64,000 bases of DNA from Proteobacteria bacterium SG_bin5 (GCA_002083475.1 LWDI01000032.1:47209-111208), one strand, 5' to 3'; positions 42,364 to 51,696 are shown, numbered from the stretch's first letter. Numbers and translations are program-made. Notes: generated by a model not told the origin, from the letters alone.

Positions 42364-42689
42364 AAAAGATCATTTCTATCGCCCTGCCGCTGATGCTGGC
42401 TGGCTGTGGCAATCCCGACACCAGCCCTGGCACTAATGTGCATGCCGCCGAGGCGCAGACCGAGCCCAAGATCGGCAACGGTGAGGGTACCGTCACCGCC
42501 ATCGATGCGAGCACCGGCAAGATCACGCTCTCACATGGCCCGGTAACCGAGCTGCAATGGCCTGCAATGACGATGGGCTTTTCCGCCAAGGATGGTCAGA
42601 CGGGCGGGCTTAAGGTTGGCGACCGGGTTAAGTTCAGCTTCCGGTGGGACGGCAAGACTGCGGAGATCGAGTCGATCGAGCGCAAATGA
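42360..42689 (+). CDS. cusF: CusF-like periplasmic copper chaperone lipoprotein
   Basis: 109-residue protein with a lipobox ending Leu-Ala-Gly-Cys16 and a CusF-type OB-fold (about 38-108). The copper site is clear: His in Thr-Leu-Ser-His-Gly, then Gln-Trp-Pro-Ala-Met-Thr-Met, giving His, Trp and two Met ligands. It hands Cu(I)/Ag(I) to the CusBA complex. It is the last gene of the operon; the 230 bp after it hold no gene I can support. Confidence 0.93.
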   Translation: MKKIISIALPLMLAGCGNPDTSPGTNVHAAEAQTEPKIGNGEGTVTAIDASTGKITLSHGPVTELQWPAMTMGFSAKDGQTGGLKVGDRVKFSFRWDGKTAEIESIERK

Positions 42690-42919
42690 TCTGGATGGAA
42701 ATCAGTTCGGAAGGTCCGATCCGATCGATGGCAACGCTGTTATGATCCAGTGTCCCGTTGCCCCGTCTTATCGACACTCTATCATGCCGCTCACAAGACT
42801 ATTGCGGTCCTGTCGTCGCAATGCAGCCCAGGCAGTTGTCCGGCGCCCAGAAGCCGTACGACTGAGGAATTTCCTTTCCGCGAGCCTGCACGGCGCGGCT
42901 ATTCGACTAGCCGATCGGC

Positions 42920-43303
42920 TCAACGAACGACGAACCGCACCGTCCCGTCGGTTCTGTCGCCATCGGTGGCGATGGCGTGCCAGGCGATTAGATAGCTACC
43001 CCTGGCGAGCGGTTTCTGTGGCTTTGTGATGAGCGTCCTCGCGTCGCCGCCAAGGGTCGTCGCGACGCCGATAGGCATCGGGCTGCCCGCTGCCTTCCCG
43101 GGAGCGGCAGTCATGAACAGTTCGACGCGCGATTTGGGCGAGAGCTTCTCGTCGTAGCGAAGTTCGAGCCGGGCCGGCGCAGCGACGGTGGCATTCGCGG
43201 CTGGCGTCGATGCGACCAATTTGGAATGCGCCTGCGCGGCGGTCCCGGCCAACAGCGCGGCCGCCACAGCGGATATCGTCAGCAAGGTTCGATTAGTGGG
43301 CAT
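42920..43303 (-). CDS. copC: CopC-like periplasmic copper-binding protein
   Basis: 127-residue CopC-domain protein. A signal peptide ends Ala-Gln-Ala-His (the mature N-terminal His is the Cu(II) ligand in this family). The seven-stranded fold shows Val-Ala-Ser-Thr-Pro-Ala, Leu-Arg-Tyr-Asp-Glu-Lys-Leu and Trp-His-Ala-Ile-Ala-Thr-Asp-Gly-Asp, the last with His and Asp ligands. I chose the ATG at 43303. The usual partner, the CopD membrane protein, is not next to it, nor elsewhere in the window. It is convergent with cusF and divergent from the next operon. Confidence 0.88.
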   Translation of the reverse strand: MPTNRTLLTISAVAAALLAGTAAQAHSKLVASTPAANATVAAPARLELRYDEKLSPKSRVELFMTAAPGKAAGSPMPIGVATTLGGDARTLITKPQKPLARGSYLIAWHAIATDGDRTDGTVRFVVR

Positions 43304-43466
43304 CACAACAATCCTGCGCGGTTGGTTCGATCTCTTTACGCACGCCGACCGGGCTCCCCTCATCGACGGCGCGAATTTCTGAGCGGGTTAGCGAGTGGAA
43401 TAATCTGAGGGCCGAACCCCTGCGCTGCGTATCGGTCTTGAAACTACAGTGGAGGACGTGCGGTCA

Positions 43467-44696
43467 ATGCAGCGGGGGCAAGGTGCAAATTGGGTGCTGC
43501 GGCTGGCAATCGTCGTCTCGACGATCGTTGTCGGGTCAGCAGGCCTTGCCCAATCGGAGCCGCCCGCGCCCGCCGCCCGCGATCTGCATGAAGCCGTCGA
43601 TATCGCCATCCGCTTGTCTCCCGACGCTGCCAGCCTGCCGGCGCTCAGGGATCAGGCGAGTGCGCTGGCGCGCGCCGGTCGCGGCCCGTTCGCAGGACCG
43701 CCGGTGGCGGCAGGCGATGTGCTGACGCGGGGCAGCGGGTCGATCGAGCAGGAAGTCTCGGTATCCGCCGGCTTGCGCTGGCCCGGCGAGGGACGCGCAA
43801 TCCGATCATGGGGCGCGAACACCGGCCGGGCAGCGGACTCGGGATTCGCCGCCGCCCAGCTCCGCATTGCAGGGGAGGTGCGGGACGCCTGGTGGGCGCT
43901 GGCTGGTGCTCGGGCGATGGTGGCGGTGAACCGCGATCAACTTGCGATCGCGACTACGACCGGGTCGCAGGTTGCCAGGCTCGAAGCCGCCGGCGAGGAG
44001 TCACGACGCGATCTGCTGCTGGCGCGAAGTGAGACGGCAGCGGCGGCGGCGCGGCTCAGCCAAGCGGAAGCCGAGCTGGCGCGCGCCGAGGCGGCTTATG
44101 CGGCACTTGCAGGTGCCCCGCCGAACGATCTGACACCCGAAATATTAACGCGCCGTTCCAGCATCGAGGATCATCCCGCGCTTCGCGCGGCCAGCGACCG
44201 CGCGATCGCGGCAGACGCCCGCGCACGGGCGCTCGCTTATGGCGCGCGCATCCGGCCGGAAGGACAGGTCGGTGCGCGCCGTGAACGGATCGGTCCGGGA
44301 CAGGGGTCGGCGACATCGCTTCTGCTCGGAATACGCGTGCCGCTGGGACGCAATCAGCTTGCGGTCGCCGACGCTTCCGGCGCTCGCTCCGAAGCGCTCG
44401 CCGCCGTTGCCGAGGCAGCCCGCCTCCGCGCCCGCTTGATCGCCGAACAAGCCGCCGCGCAGCGCCGGCTGGGCTCGGCTCAAACCGCGCTCGACGCCGC
44501 CGAGGCGCGTCGATCCGCGTTGGCGCAATCGTTCGCGCTGACGCAAAAAGGTCAGCGCGAAGGCGAGATCGGCTTCATCGAAGCCTTGCGCGCCCGCCAG
44601 ACACTGTCCGAAGCGGAGCGCGACCTAGCGGCGGCAAAGGTTGCCTACGACGCTGCGATTTCGGCCTTCAATCAAGCCATGGGTGTGCTGCCGTGA
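43467..44696 (+). CDS. TolC-family channel of the second heavy-metal RND operon
   Basis: 409-residue outer-membrane channel with a signal peptide (about 1-27) and TolC repeats. The last 60 residues have the Gly-Glu-Ile-Gly-Phe-Ile-Glu-Ala-Leu-Arg-Ala-Arg motif. I chose the ATG at 43467 because a GGAGG site sits about 11 nt upstream; a GTG at 43449 is in frame. It overlaps the adaptor gene by 4 bp. It corresponds to CnrC/NccC in an operon of unusual order (pump genes first, regulators last). Confidence 0.85.
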   Translation: MQRGQGANWVLRLAIVVSTIVVGSAGLAQSEPPAPAARDLHEAVDIAIRLSPDAASLPALRDQASALARAGRGPFAGPPVAAGDVLTRGSGSIEQEVSVSAGLRWPGEGRAIRSWGANTGRAADSGFAAAQLRIAGEVRDAWWALAGARAMVAVNRDQLAIATTTGSQVARLEAAGEESRRDLLLARSETAAAAARLSQAEAELARAEAAYAALAGAPPNDLTPEILTRRSSIEDHPALRAASDRAIAADARARALAYGARIRPEGQVGARRERIGPGQGSATSLLLGIRVPLGRNQLAVADASGARSEALAAVAEAARLRARLIAEQAAAQRRLGSAQTALDAAEARRSALAQSFALTQKGQREGEIGFIEALRARQTLSEAERDLAAAKVAYDAAISAFNQAMGVLP

Positions 44697-46315
44697 CGAA
44701 ACGCATGATGAAATTGCTGGGGCTGATGGCGCTTGCCCTGAGCGCGTCGAGCGCCATGGCGCACGGCGATGAGGATCATGCCGCGGCGAGTGCGCCGACG
44801 GGCGTAGCGATTGCTCCCCGGATGGAGGCGGCCACCGAAACCCTTGAGCTGGTGGCGGCGGCCAAGGCTGATGATTTGACGATCTGGATCGACGGCTATG
44901 CCGACAATGTACCCGTCACGAACGCCAATGTGAGCGTCACGCTTGACGGCAAGACCATTCCGGCGGCCGCCAAGAACGGCGTTTATGTGTTATCCGATGA
45001 CGGACTGTTGAAGCCGGGCAATCACGAACTTTCGTTCCTCGTGACGCGCGGGGATGCGATTGAATCGCTGTCAGGTGATCTTGCAATACCGAAGCCTGCC
45101 GCCAGCAGCGGCGTGGCATTGTCGTGGACTTGGCTGCTCGCCGGGATCGCGCTGCTGATCGTGCTCGCGGCGGCGTGGTATTGGCGCTCACGGCGTCTGG
45201 TCGCGGCAGGGCTGACGCTGCTGATCGGCGCGCAGCTTGCGACAGGTATCCCGGTATTGCCATCGCCTGCCCTGGCGCATGGCGATGAGGACGCACCCGG
45301 CGCACCGGCCGGCTCGGGCGAAGCGGCGGTTCGGACGGCCGACGGCAAGTTGTTCGGACCCAAATCGGTCCAGCGCATTATCGGCGTCCGCACGTCACCC
45401 GCCGTCAGCGGCACCGCGCAGCCGGTGGTCAGTCTGACCGGCACCGTCGTCGCCGATCCGCAGCGCGGCGGGCTGATCCAGAGCGCGACCGGCGGCAAGG
45501 TTGGTGCACCCGCGTCGGGCCTTCCGACGATCGGCCAGACCGTCCGCGCCGGGCAGGTTCTTGCCTATATTGAACCGCCGCTCCAGGCGATCGACCGCGC
45601 CGACATCGCGCGCGAACTGTCGGACCTCGATCAGCAGGTCGCGCTCGCCGCCAACGCGGCGGCGCGATTGCGGCGGCTCGATGGCGTCGTGCCCCGGCGC
45701 CAGATCGAGGAGGCGGCGATCACGCTTCGGGGATTGCAGCGCCGCCGAGCGGCGCTCGGCCAGGCGCGCAGCGCCCGTGAAGTCCTCGTGGCGCCGATCA
45801 GCGGTGTCGTCGGATCAAGCGCGGCGCGGGTCGGGCAGGTCGTGCCGGCAGAAACCACGTTGTTCGAGATCGTCGATCAGTCGCGCACCTTTGTCCGCGC
45901 CAATCTGTTCGATCGCCGCACATTGTCGTCCGGCGCAAGAGCCGTCGGCAAGACCGCCGACGGCGTGACCTTCGATCTCGTTTTCGAAGGCGCGGGTCTG
46001 GTCGATCTCGGTCGCGCCGCGCCCGCGCTGTTCCGCGTGACGGGCGGTGCCGCCAATCTCCGCATCGGGGAGCCGATTACGATCGAGGCGCCGGTCGGTG
46101 CGCCCGTCGCGGGCGCAGTAATTCCGCGTGGTGCCGTCATCACCAACGCGAACGGGCTGGAATCGGTGTTCGTCAAGGCTCGCGCCGAGCTGTTCGAGCA
46201 ACGCACCGTCAAAACGTCCCCGGTCGATGCCAATCGGGTGGCGTTGCTGTCGAACGTCAAGCCGGGCGAGCGCGTCGTGACAGCGGGCGCGGAACTGCTC
46301 GGACAGGTGCGCTAG
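44693..46315 (+). CDS. RND adaptor with extra N-terminal membrane-anchored domain
   Basis: 540-residue adaptor, longer than the usual 380-420. Residues 1-22 are a signal peptide ending Ala-Met-Ala, followed by His-Gly-Asp-Glu-Asp-His. Residues about 55-130 form a beta-rich domain of unknown kind. A membrane helix follows at about 147-164, then a second hydrophobic stretch and another His-Gly-Asp-Glu-Asp motif (about 201-205). The adaptor core follows (about 220-540): a lipoyl-like domain, a helical hairpin and a beta-barrel. The two His-Gly-Asp-Glu-Asp tags look like metal-capture sites. The layout suggests fusion of a metal-binding membrane protein to a CzcB/CnrB-type adaptor. It lies between the channel and pump genes. 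Confidence 0.85.
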   Translation: MTKRMMKLLGLMALALSASSAMAHGDEDHAAASAPTGVAIAPRMEAATETLELVAAAKADDLTIWIDGYADNVPVTNANVSVTLDGKTIPAAAKNGVYVLSDDGLLKPGNHELSFLVTRGDAIESLSGDLAIPKPAASSGVALSWTWLLAGIALLIVLAAAWYWRSRRLVAAGLTLLIGAQLATGIPVLPSPALAHGDEDAPGAPAGSGEAAVRTADGKLFGPKSVQRIIGVRTSPAVSGTAQPVVSLTGTVVADPQRGGLIQSATGGKVGAPASGLPTIGQTVRAGQVLAYIEPPLQAIDRADIARELSDLDQQVALAANAAARLRRLDGVVPRRQIEEAAITLRGLQRRRAALGQARSAREVLVAPISGVVGSSAARVGQVVPAETTLFEIVDQSRTFVRANLFDRRTLSSGARAVGKTADGVTFDLVFEGAGLVDLGRAAPALFRVTGGAANLRIGEPITIEAPVGAPVAGAVIPRGAVITNANGLESVFVKARAELFEQRTVKTSPVDANRVALLSNVKPGERVVTAGAELLGQVR

Positions 46316-46318
46316 GCG

Positions 46319-49300
46319 ATGTTCGACCGGCTTGTCGCCTTTTCGCTTCGCAACCGGATACTCATCCTGTTCCTGTCGGCGGCGCTTCTGTTGTTCGGCG
46401 GCTTCGCCGCGAGCCGCCTGCCGGTCGATGTGCTTCCCAATCTCAACCGGCCTGTCGTCACCATCTTGACCGAGTCGCCGGGACTGGCGCCGGAGGAAGT
46501 CGAGACGCTTGTCACCCGGCCGATCGAGACCTCCATGAGCGGCGTCCCAGGCGTCGATCGCGTACGCTCGGTGTCGGGGATCGGCTTGTCGATCGTCTAT
46601 GTCGAGTTCGGCTGGAAGGAGGACGTGTTCCGGGCGCGGCAGCAGGTCGCCGAACGGTTGACGCTGGTGCGCGAGCAAATCCCCGCCGACACGGTGCCGC
46701 AAATGGGGCCGGTGACGTCGATTATGGGCGAAATTATGCTGGTCGCGATCCCCTATGGCCGCGCCAGCCCGATGCAGGCGCGCGAAATCGCCGATTTCCA
46801 GCTTCGCCCGCGGCTGCTGGCCATCCCGGGCGTCGCGCAGGTCATCCCGATCGGCGGCGAGGTGCGGCAATATCGGGTGTCACCCGATCTCGCGGCGATG
46901 AACGCCGCAGGCGTCAAGCTCAAGGATGTCGAGGAGGCGGTGCGGGCCTTCGGGACGAACACCGGCGGCGGCTTTGTCGATCAGTTCCAGCGCGAGTTCC
47001 TCATCCGCAATGTCGCGCGTACCACCCGGATCGAGGACTTGCAGCAACTCGTCGTCGGCAATGACGCCAACGGGCCGATCCGCCTTTCGCAGGTGGCCAA
47101 GGTCGATTTCGCCGCCGCCTTCAGGCGCGGCGATGCAGGTTATGACGGCAAGCCCGCCGTGGTGATCGCGATCCAGAAGCAACCGACGGCCGATACCCTG
47201 ACCGTGACGACCGAGGTCGAAAAGGCGCTCGAGGAAGTCACCGCGACATTGCCGTCAGGATTGCGCGCCGACCGTGTTCAGTTCCGTCAGGCCGACTTCA
47301 TCAATACGTCGATAAACAGCCTCAATCGCGCGCTGATCGAAGCTGCGATCATGGTCGCGATCGTCCTGTTCGCCTTCCTTCTCAACGTGCGGACGACCGC
47401 AATCTCGCTCGCCGCGCTGCCGGTTTCGATCCTGATCACGGCTGTCACGTTCGAGGCGTTCGGCTTGTCGATCAACACGATGACGCTTGGTGGCCTCGCG
47501 ATCGCGATCGGCGAACTGGTCGACGATGCGGTAGTCGGCGTCGAGAACGTCTATCGCCGCTTGCGCGAGAATGCCGCCAGCGACGATCCGCGCCCGGCCC
47601 TCGCGGTGATCGCCCATGCAACGGGCGAGGTCCGCTCCGGGATCATCTATGCAACCGCGATCATCATCCTGGTGTTCCTGCCGCTGTTCTTCCTCGGCGG
47701 CGTCGAGGGCCGGTTGTTCAGTCCGCTCGGCATCGCCTATGTCATTTCGATCCTCGCCAGCCTGGTCACCTCGATCACGCTGACGCCGGTCCTGTGCTAT
47801 TATCTGCTGCCCAAGCTCGCCAAGACGCACGCCGAGGCGGAATCGGGCCTGGTCCGGCGCCTTAAGGCCGCCAATCGTCGCCTGCTCGACTGGGGCTTCA
47901 GCCGGTCGCGCCCGATCCTGATCGCAGGTGCCGTCGTGACGGGCGTGTCAATGCTGGGCGCATACAGCCTGCCCCGCGCGTTTCTGCCGCCGTTCAACGA
48001 AGGCAGCTTCGTCGTCAGCGTGCTTTTCCAGCCGGGTATTTCGCTGGAGGAATCGAGCAAGCTCGGTGCCGCCGCTGAACAGCTTCTGCTTCAAATTCCC
48101 GAGATAGCGTCGGTCAGTCGCCGGACCGGTCGCGCCGAACTCGATGAACATGCCGAGGGCGTCCATTCCAGCGAGATCGATGTGGCGTTGAAGCCCGGCA
48201 CCGACGATCGCGAAAAGGTCGCCGGCGAGATCCGTGAGAAGCTTGCCATCTTGCCGGGGTCGATCGCCGTCGGCGCGCCGATCGGCCATCGCCTCGAACA
48301 CCTGTTGTCGGGCGTTCAGGCGCAGATCGCGATCAAGATTTTCGCCGAAGACCTCGATGCGTTGCGGACCACCGCCGAGACGTTGCGCGCCCGGATCGCC
48401 GCCGCGCCGGGAATCGCCGATTTGACCGTCGAGCGGCAAGTCCGCGTGCCCGAACTCGACATCCGGGTGGATTATGATCGCGCCGCATCTTACGGGGTCG
48501 CCCCCGCTGCGGTTGCCGAGGCGGCCGAGACGCTGTCGAACGGCAAGATCGTCAGCGTGATCGTCGACGGGTTGCGTCGGTATAACGTTGTGCTGCGGTT
48601 GCCCGACAGTGAGCGAACCACGGCTGCGCTTTCCGACCTGTTGATCGAGACGCCCAAAGGTCCGGTCCCCCTGCGCAATCTCGCCGAGGTCCGCGAAACG
48701 GATGGCCCCAACCAGATCCTGCGCGAAAATGGCCGCCGACGTATCGTGCTGTCTGCCAACGCGGCGCCCGGCGCCAATCTCGGCACTATCGTCGGCGTTA
48801 TCGATGCCGAAGTCGCGAAGTTGAAGTTGCCGCCCGGCGGATCAGTCAGCGTCGAGGGGCAGTATCAGGCGCAGCAACAGGCGGTACTCACGATCGGCGG
48901 GCTGAGCGCGATCTCGTTCTTGATGATCTTCGCGCTCCTGTTCACCCGCTATCGCTCGACCACGCTCGCACTCATCGTCATGGCGGGTGTGCCAATGGCG
49001 CTGGTCGGCTCGGTCGTCGCGCTGTGGATCGCCGGCCTGCCCCTGTCCGTCGCGAGCCTGATCGGGTTCGTCACGCTCACCGGCATCGCTGCGCGCAACG
49101 GCATCCTCAAGATCAGCCATTATATCAATCTCGTCCTCCACGAAGGCGAATCCTGGGGCGACGCGATGATCGTGCGCGGGACGTTGGAACGCCTGACCCC
49201 GGTGCTGATGACCGCGCTCGGCGCCGGATTGGCGCTGGTGCCGCTGCTGCTCGGCGCCGACGAGCCGGGCAAGGAAATCCTGCATCCCGTCGCGGTCACG

Positions 49301-49435
49301 ATCTTTGGCGGACTGCTGTCGGCGACGCTGCTGGACGCTCTCGTCACGCCGATCCTGTTTCGGCTCTACGGCCGTAAGCCCCTTGAAAACCTCGTCGCTG
49401 AGGCTCGCGCCAGCGGCAGCACCGACGCCTTTTAA
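46319..49435 (+). CDS. Heavy-metal RND efflux pump, Asp-Asp (HME5-like) type
   Basis: 1038-residue HME-RND pump. The helix-4 signature is Ala-Ile-Gly-Glu-Leu-Val-Asp-Asp-Ala-Val-Val-Gly-Val-Glu-Asn. It differs from both the CzcA (Asp-Phe-Gly ... Asp-Gly-Ala) and CusA (Asp-Ala-Ala) types seen elsewhere in the window and matches the group often called HME5, whose substrate is poorly defined (Ni has been proposed). All other RND elements are intact. The downstream cnrYXH-type regulators point to Ni or Co. It is the third gene of its operon, 3 bp after the adaptor stop. Confidence 0.9.
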   Translation: MFDRLVAFSLRNRILILFLSAALLLFGGFAASRLPVDVLPNLNRPVVTILTESPGLAPEEVETLVTRPIETSMSGVPGVDRVRSVSGIGLSIVYVEFGWKEDVFRARQQVAERLTLVREQIPADTVPQMGPVTSIMGEIMLVAIPYGRASPMQAREIADFQLRPRLLAIPGVAQVIPIGGEVRQYRVSPDLAAMNAAGVKLKDVEEAVRAFGTNTGGGFVDQFQREFLIRNVARTTRIEDLQQLVVGNDANGPIRLSQVAKVDFAAAFRRGDAGYDGKPAVVIAIQKQPTADTLTVTTEVEKALEEVTATLPSGLRADRVQFRQADFINTSINSLNRALIEAAIMVAIVLFAFLLNVRTTAISLAALPVSILITAVTFEAFGLSINTMTLGGLAIAIGELVDDAVVGVENVYRRLRENAASDDPRPALAVIAHATGEVRSGIIYATAIIILVFLPLFFLGGVEGRLFSPLGIAYVISILASLVTSITLTPVLCYYLLPKLAKTHAEAESGLVRRLKAANRRLLDWGFSRSRPILIAGAVVTGVSMLGAYSLPRAFLPPFNEGSFVVSVLFQPGISLEESSKLGAAAEQLLLQIPEIASVSRRTGRAELDEHAEGVHSSEIDVALKPGTDDREKVAGEIREKLAILPGSIAVGAPIGHRLEHLLSGVQAQIAIKIFAEDLDALRTTAETLRARIAAAPGIADLTVERQVRVPELDIRVDYDRAASYGVAPAAVAEAAETLSNGKIVSVIVDGLRRYNVVLRLPDSERTTAALSDLLIETPKGPVPLRNLAEVRETDGPNQILRENGRRRIVLSANAAPGANLGTIVGVIDAEVAKLKLPPGGSVSVEGQYQAQQQAVLTIGGLSAISFLMIFALLFTRYRSTTLALIVMAGVPMALVGSVVALWIAGLPLSVASLIGFVTLTGIAARNGILKISHYINLVLHEGESWGDAMIVRGTLERLTPVLMTALGAGLALVPLLLGADEPGKEILHPVAVTIFGGLLSATLLDALVTPILFRLYGRKPLENLVAEARASGSTDAF

Positions 49436-49452
49436 CATATGAGGAATGATCC

Positions 49453-50337
49453 ATGAGAAGCTCGCCAGTCTTGTTACTCCTCCCGATCGTGGCGTTGGCT
49501 AGCTGCGGCGCGCCCAAAGGGTCGAACAATCCCGATGCCATGTCCGAAAACGCCGCAGCGGCGGGCGACCACATGGCCATGGGCGGCCAGGCGATGGGCA
49601 AGGAACGCAAGGGCGCCCCTTCGATGTCGCTCGCTTTGAAGCCCGCCGGACCTTTTGCAGTCGGCAGATCGCAAGCTGTGGCTCTGATGCTCACCGATCT
49701 CGCCACTGGCAAGTCGATGGGACCGGACGACATGGCGGTCGCTCATACCAAGAAGCTGCACCTCCTGATCATCGATGGCAGCCTCAGCGACTATCAGCAT
49801 ATCCATCCGCAATATGACCCGTCGAAGCCGGGCACCTGGCGGTTCGACTTTGCCCCGCGCTTTGGTCGTACCTACAAGGTCTGGGCGGATGTGACCCGAC
49901 CGAACGGGGGGCAGGAATATGTCGGCACCGAAATGGTGGCAGGCGACCAGCCTGCTCCAAAACCGAGCAGCGCAGTGGCGACGAAGGCTGCGGCCGATGG
50001 CCTGATTTTTTCGCTCTCCTTTTCGGGTCCGTTGAAGGTTGGGCAAGGCGCGCAAGGGTCGATCGCGATCGCCGACGGCAAGACGGGCCAGCCGTTCGCC
50101 GGTTTGCAGCCGATCATGGGTGCGTTCGGCCATATCGTCGCCTTCGCCGGCAACTGGAACTCGATCGAGCACGTCCATCCACTTGGCGCCGAACCGACAC
50201 TGGAAACCGAGCGGGGTGGTCCCGTCATTCGCTTCCATATCAAGCCTGAGCAGGCCGGCACCTTGAAGCTATTTGCGCAAATCCGTGCAAACGGGCGCGA
50301 GACGATCGTGCCCTTTACCCTGACGGTTCAGCGGTGA
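49453..50337 (+). CDS. His-rich lipoprotein of the Ni/Co-type operon
   Basis: 294-residue lipoprotein with lipobox Leu-Ala-Ser-Cys18. After a Met/His-containing linker (His-Met-Ala-Met-Gly) come two similar domains of about 110 residues. Each has an His-x-His block: Tyr-Gln-His-Ile-His-Pro (about 115-120) and Glu-His-Val-His-Pro (about 239-243). The beta-rich pattern and paired His suggest a periplasmic metal-binding protein. It sits 17 bp after the pump gene and before the regulators. Family not recognised beyond its frequent place in metal operons; substrate unknown. Confidence 0.7.
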   Translation: MRSSPVLLLLPIVALASCGAPKGSNNPDAMSENAAAAGDHMAMGGQAMGKERKGAPSMSLALKPAGPFAVGRSQAVALMLTDLATGKSMGPDDMAVAHTKKLHLLIIDGSLSDYQHIHPQYDPSKPGTWRFDFAPRFGRTYKVWADVTRPNGGQEYVGTEMVAGDQPAPKPSSAVATKAAADGLIFSLSFSGPLKVGQGAQGSIAIADGKTGQPFAGLQPIMGAFGHIVAFAGNWNSIEHVHPLGAEPTLETERGGPVIRFHIKPEQAGTLKLFAQIRANGRETIVPFTLTVQR

Positions 50338-50375
50338 TGCGATAAGATGGCCGAAGAATGAAAGGCTAAAGGCTG

Positions 50376-50651
50376 ATGGACACTCTCGACACCATGCTGG
50401 CCGGGCTCGCGTCCGCGCCGACACCCGCCGCGCTCGACGCGCTCGACGAGCGCGTCTTCGCGGACCTGCTTGCGCGCGCGGCCCATCCGGGTCCCTCAAT
50501 CGCCGCCTTTGGCAGTGGCGCTGCAATGGTGGCGTTGGCGGTCGGCGTGGCAACGGCGCAGCTTTCGATCGCGCCGCAAGCGAAAGCCCCGGAACTAGCA
50601 GCACTTTCATCGCCGACGGCCTATGCGCCATCGACCCTGCTCGGCCAATGA
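50376..50651 (+). CDS. cnrY: CnrY-like membrane anti-sigma factor
   Basis: 91-residue protein with a cytoplasmic N-terminus, one membrane helix (about 46-64) and a short periplasmic tail. The N-terminal Leu-Asp-Thr-Met-Leu-Ala and Leu-Asp-Glu-Arg-Val-Phe segments are amphipathic, as needed to wrap a sigma factor. CnrY of Cupriavidus has the same length and topology and the same position directly before cnrX and cnrH. Sequence identity is low in this family, so the call rests mainly on context and topology. It overlaps cnrX by 4 bp. Confidence 0.72.
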   Translation: MDTLDTMLAGLASAPTPAALDALDERVFADLLARAAHPGPSIAAFGSGAAMVALAVGVATAQLSIAPQAKAPELAALSSPTAYAPSTLLGQ

Positions 50652-51094
50652 TTACGAGCCAAACCCGGCGCCTCGCCCTGATGACCGTCCTGGCGTTCGT
50701 CGCCGGGATGTCAGGCGTTCTTGCAGGCCGGGCTTTACTTGCACCAGATACACGACCGACGAGCGATTTTCACGAGTTTGTTCATCAAGGTCTCGATCTC
50801 GATAGCGCTCAAAAGGCGGCGCTGGAACAACTCGAACAACGCTTTGCGACCCGTAAGCGCGCGCTTGAGCTCGAACTCCGCAGCGACAATGCGCGTCTGG
50901 CCGAAGCGATCCAAATCGAGCACGGTAATGGTCCGCAAGTGGCCGCAGCAGTGGATCGCTCGCACATCGCCATGGGTGAACTTCAGAAGGAAACGATCGC
51001 GCATATTTTCGCGATGCGGCAGATATTGCGGCCCGATCAGGCGGGCCGGTTCGATGCGGCGGTCGTCCGGGCGCTGACCGAAGAAAAACGGTGA
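50648..51094 (+). CDS. cnrX: CnrX-like periplasmic Ni/Co sensor
   Basis: 148-residue sensor with an N-terminal membrane anchor (about 9-30) and a four-helix periplasmic domain. The residues that bind Ni(II)/Co(II) in Cupriavidus CnrX (His42, His46, Glu63, His119 and Met123) are all present here at exactly these positions. The protein length is also the same. Metal binding would release the sigma factor held by the CnrY-like protein. It overlaps its neighbours by 4 bp on both sides. Confidence 0.88.
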   Translation: MITSQTRRLALMTVLAFVAGMSGVLAGRALLAPDTRPTSDFHEFVHQGLDLDSAQKAALEQLEQRFATRKRALELELRSDNARLAEAIQIEHGNGPQVAAAVDRSHIAMGELQKETIAHIFAMRQILRPDQAGRFDAAVVRALTEEKR

Positions 51095-51696
51095 GCCTGG
51101 ACCTTTCGGCGGCGACCGAAGGAGAATTGGCTGCGCTGACCTTAGCTGGCCGCCAGGCGGCGTTTGCCGAGATCATGCGGCGCCACCGCGATCCGATCTT
51201 CAGGCTTGTGCAGGCTCATCTCGGCAGCGCCGATGATGCGCTGGATGTCGTGCAGGAAAGCTTCGTCGCGGCGTTCGTGCATCTGCGCCGTTACGACGGC
51301 GCGCGACCGATGCGGGCATGGCTCTCGCGCATTGCCATCAACAAGGCGCGCGATTTTCGGCGTAAGGCCGCGGTACGGAGATTGCTGAGAAACGGATTCG
51401 CTGAGGCAGAAACCCAACTTCTGTCGTTGGCAGACGATCGTCCGAGTGCGGACCAGGAATACGATGGGCGCGCTCAACTACAGCGCATTGGCGCCGCCAT
51501 TTCGAATCTGCCGCACAGATTGAAAGAGCCGCTGCTTCTGAGGGCGATCGAAGGACTCTCCCAATCGGAAACTGCGATGACGTTGCGAATAAGTGAAAAA
51601 GCCGTGGAAACCCGGATCCGGCGTGCCCGTATCAAGCTCAGGGAGGCGCTCGACATTACCGAGCAGTCGGGCCGAACGGTGCGCGGCAAGCCGTAA
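51091..51696 (+). CDS. cnrH: CnrH-like ECF sigma factor
   Basis: 201-residue ECF sigma factor. Region 2 shows Asp-Asp-Ala-Leu-Asp-Val-Val-Gln-Glu-Ser-Phe and region 4 Gly-Leu-Ser-Gln-Ser-Glu-Thr-Ala-Met-Thr-Leu-Arg-Ile-Ser. It is the last gene of the cnrYXH-like set and should direct transcription of the pump operon starting at 43467 when Ni or Co is sensed. Its last 41 bp overlap the convergent methyltransferase gene. In Cupriavidus the regulators come before the pump genes; here the order is reversed. Confidence 0.88.
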   Translation: MSLDLSAATEGELAALTLAGRQAAFAEIMRRHRDPIFRLVQAHLGSADDALDVVQESFVAAFVHLRRYDGARPMRAWLSRIAINKARDFRRKAAVRRLLRNGFAEAETQLLSLADDRPSADQEYDGRAQLQRIGAAISNLPHRLKEPLLLRAIEGLSQSETAMTLRISEKAVETRIRRARIKLREALDITEQSGRTVRGKP

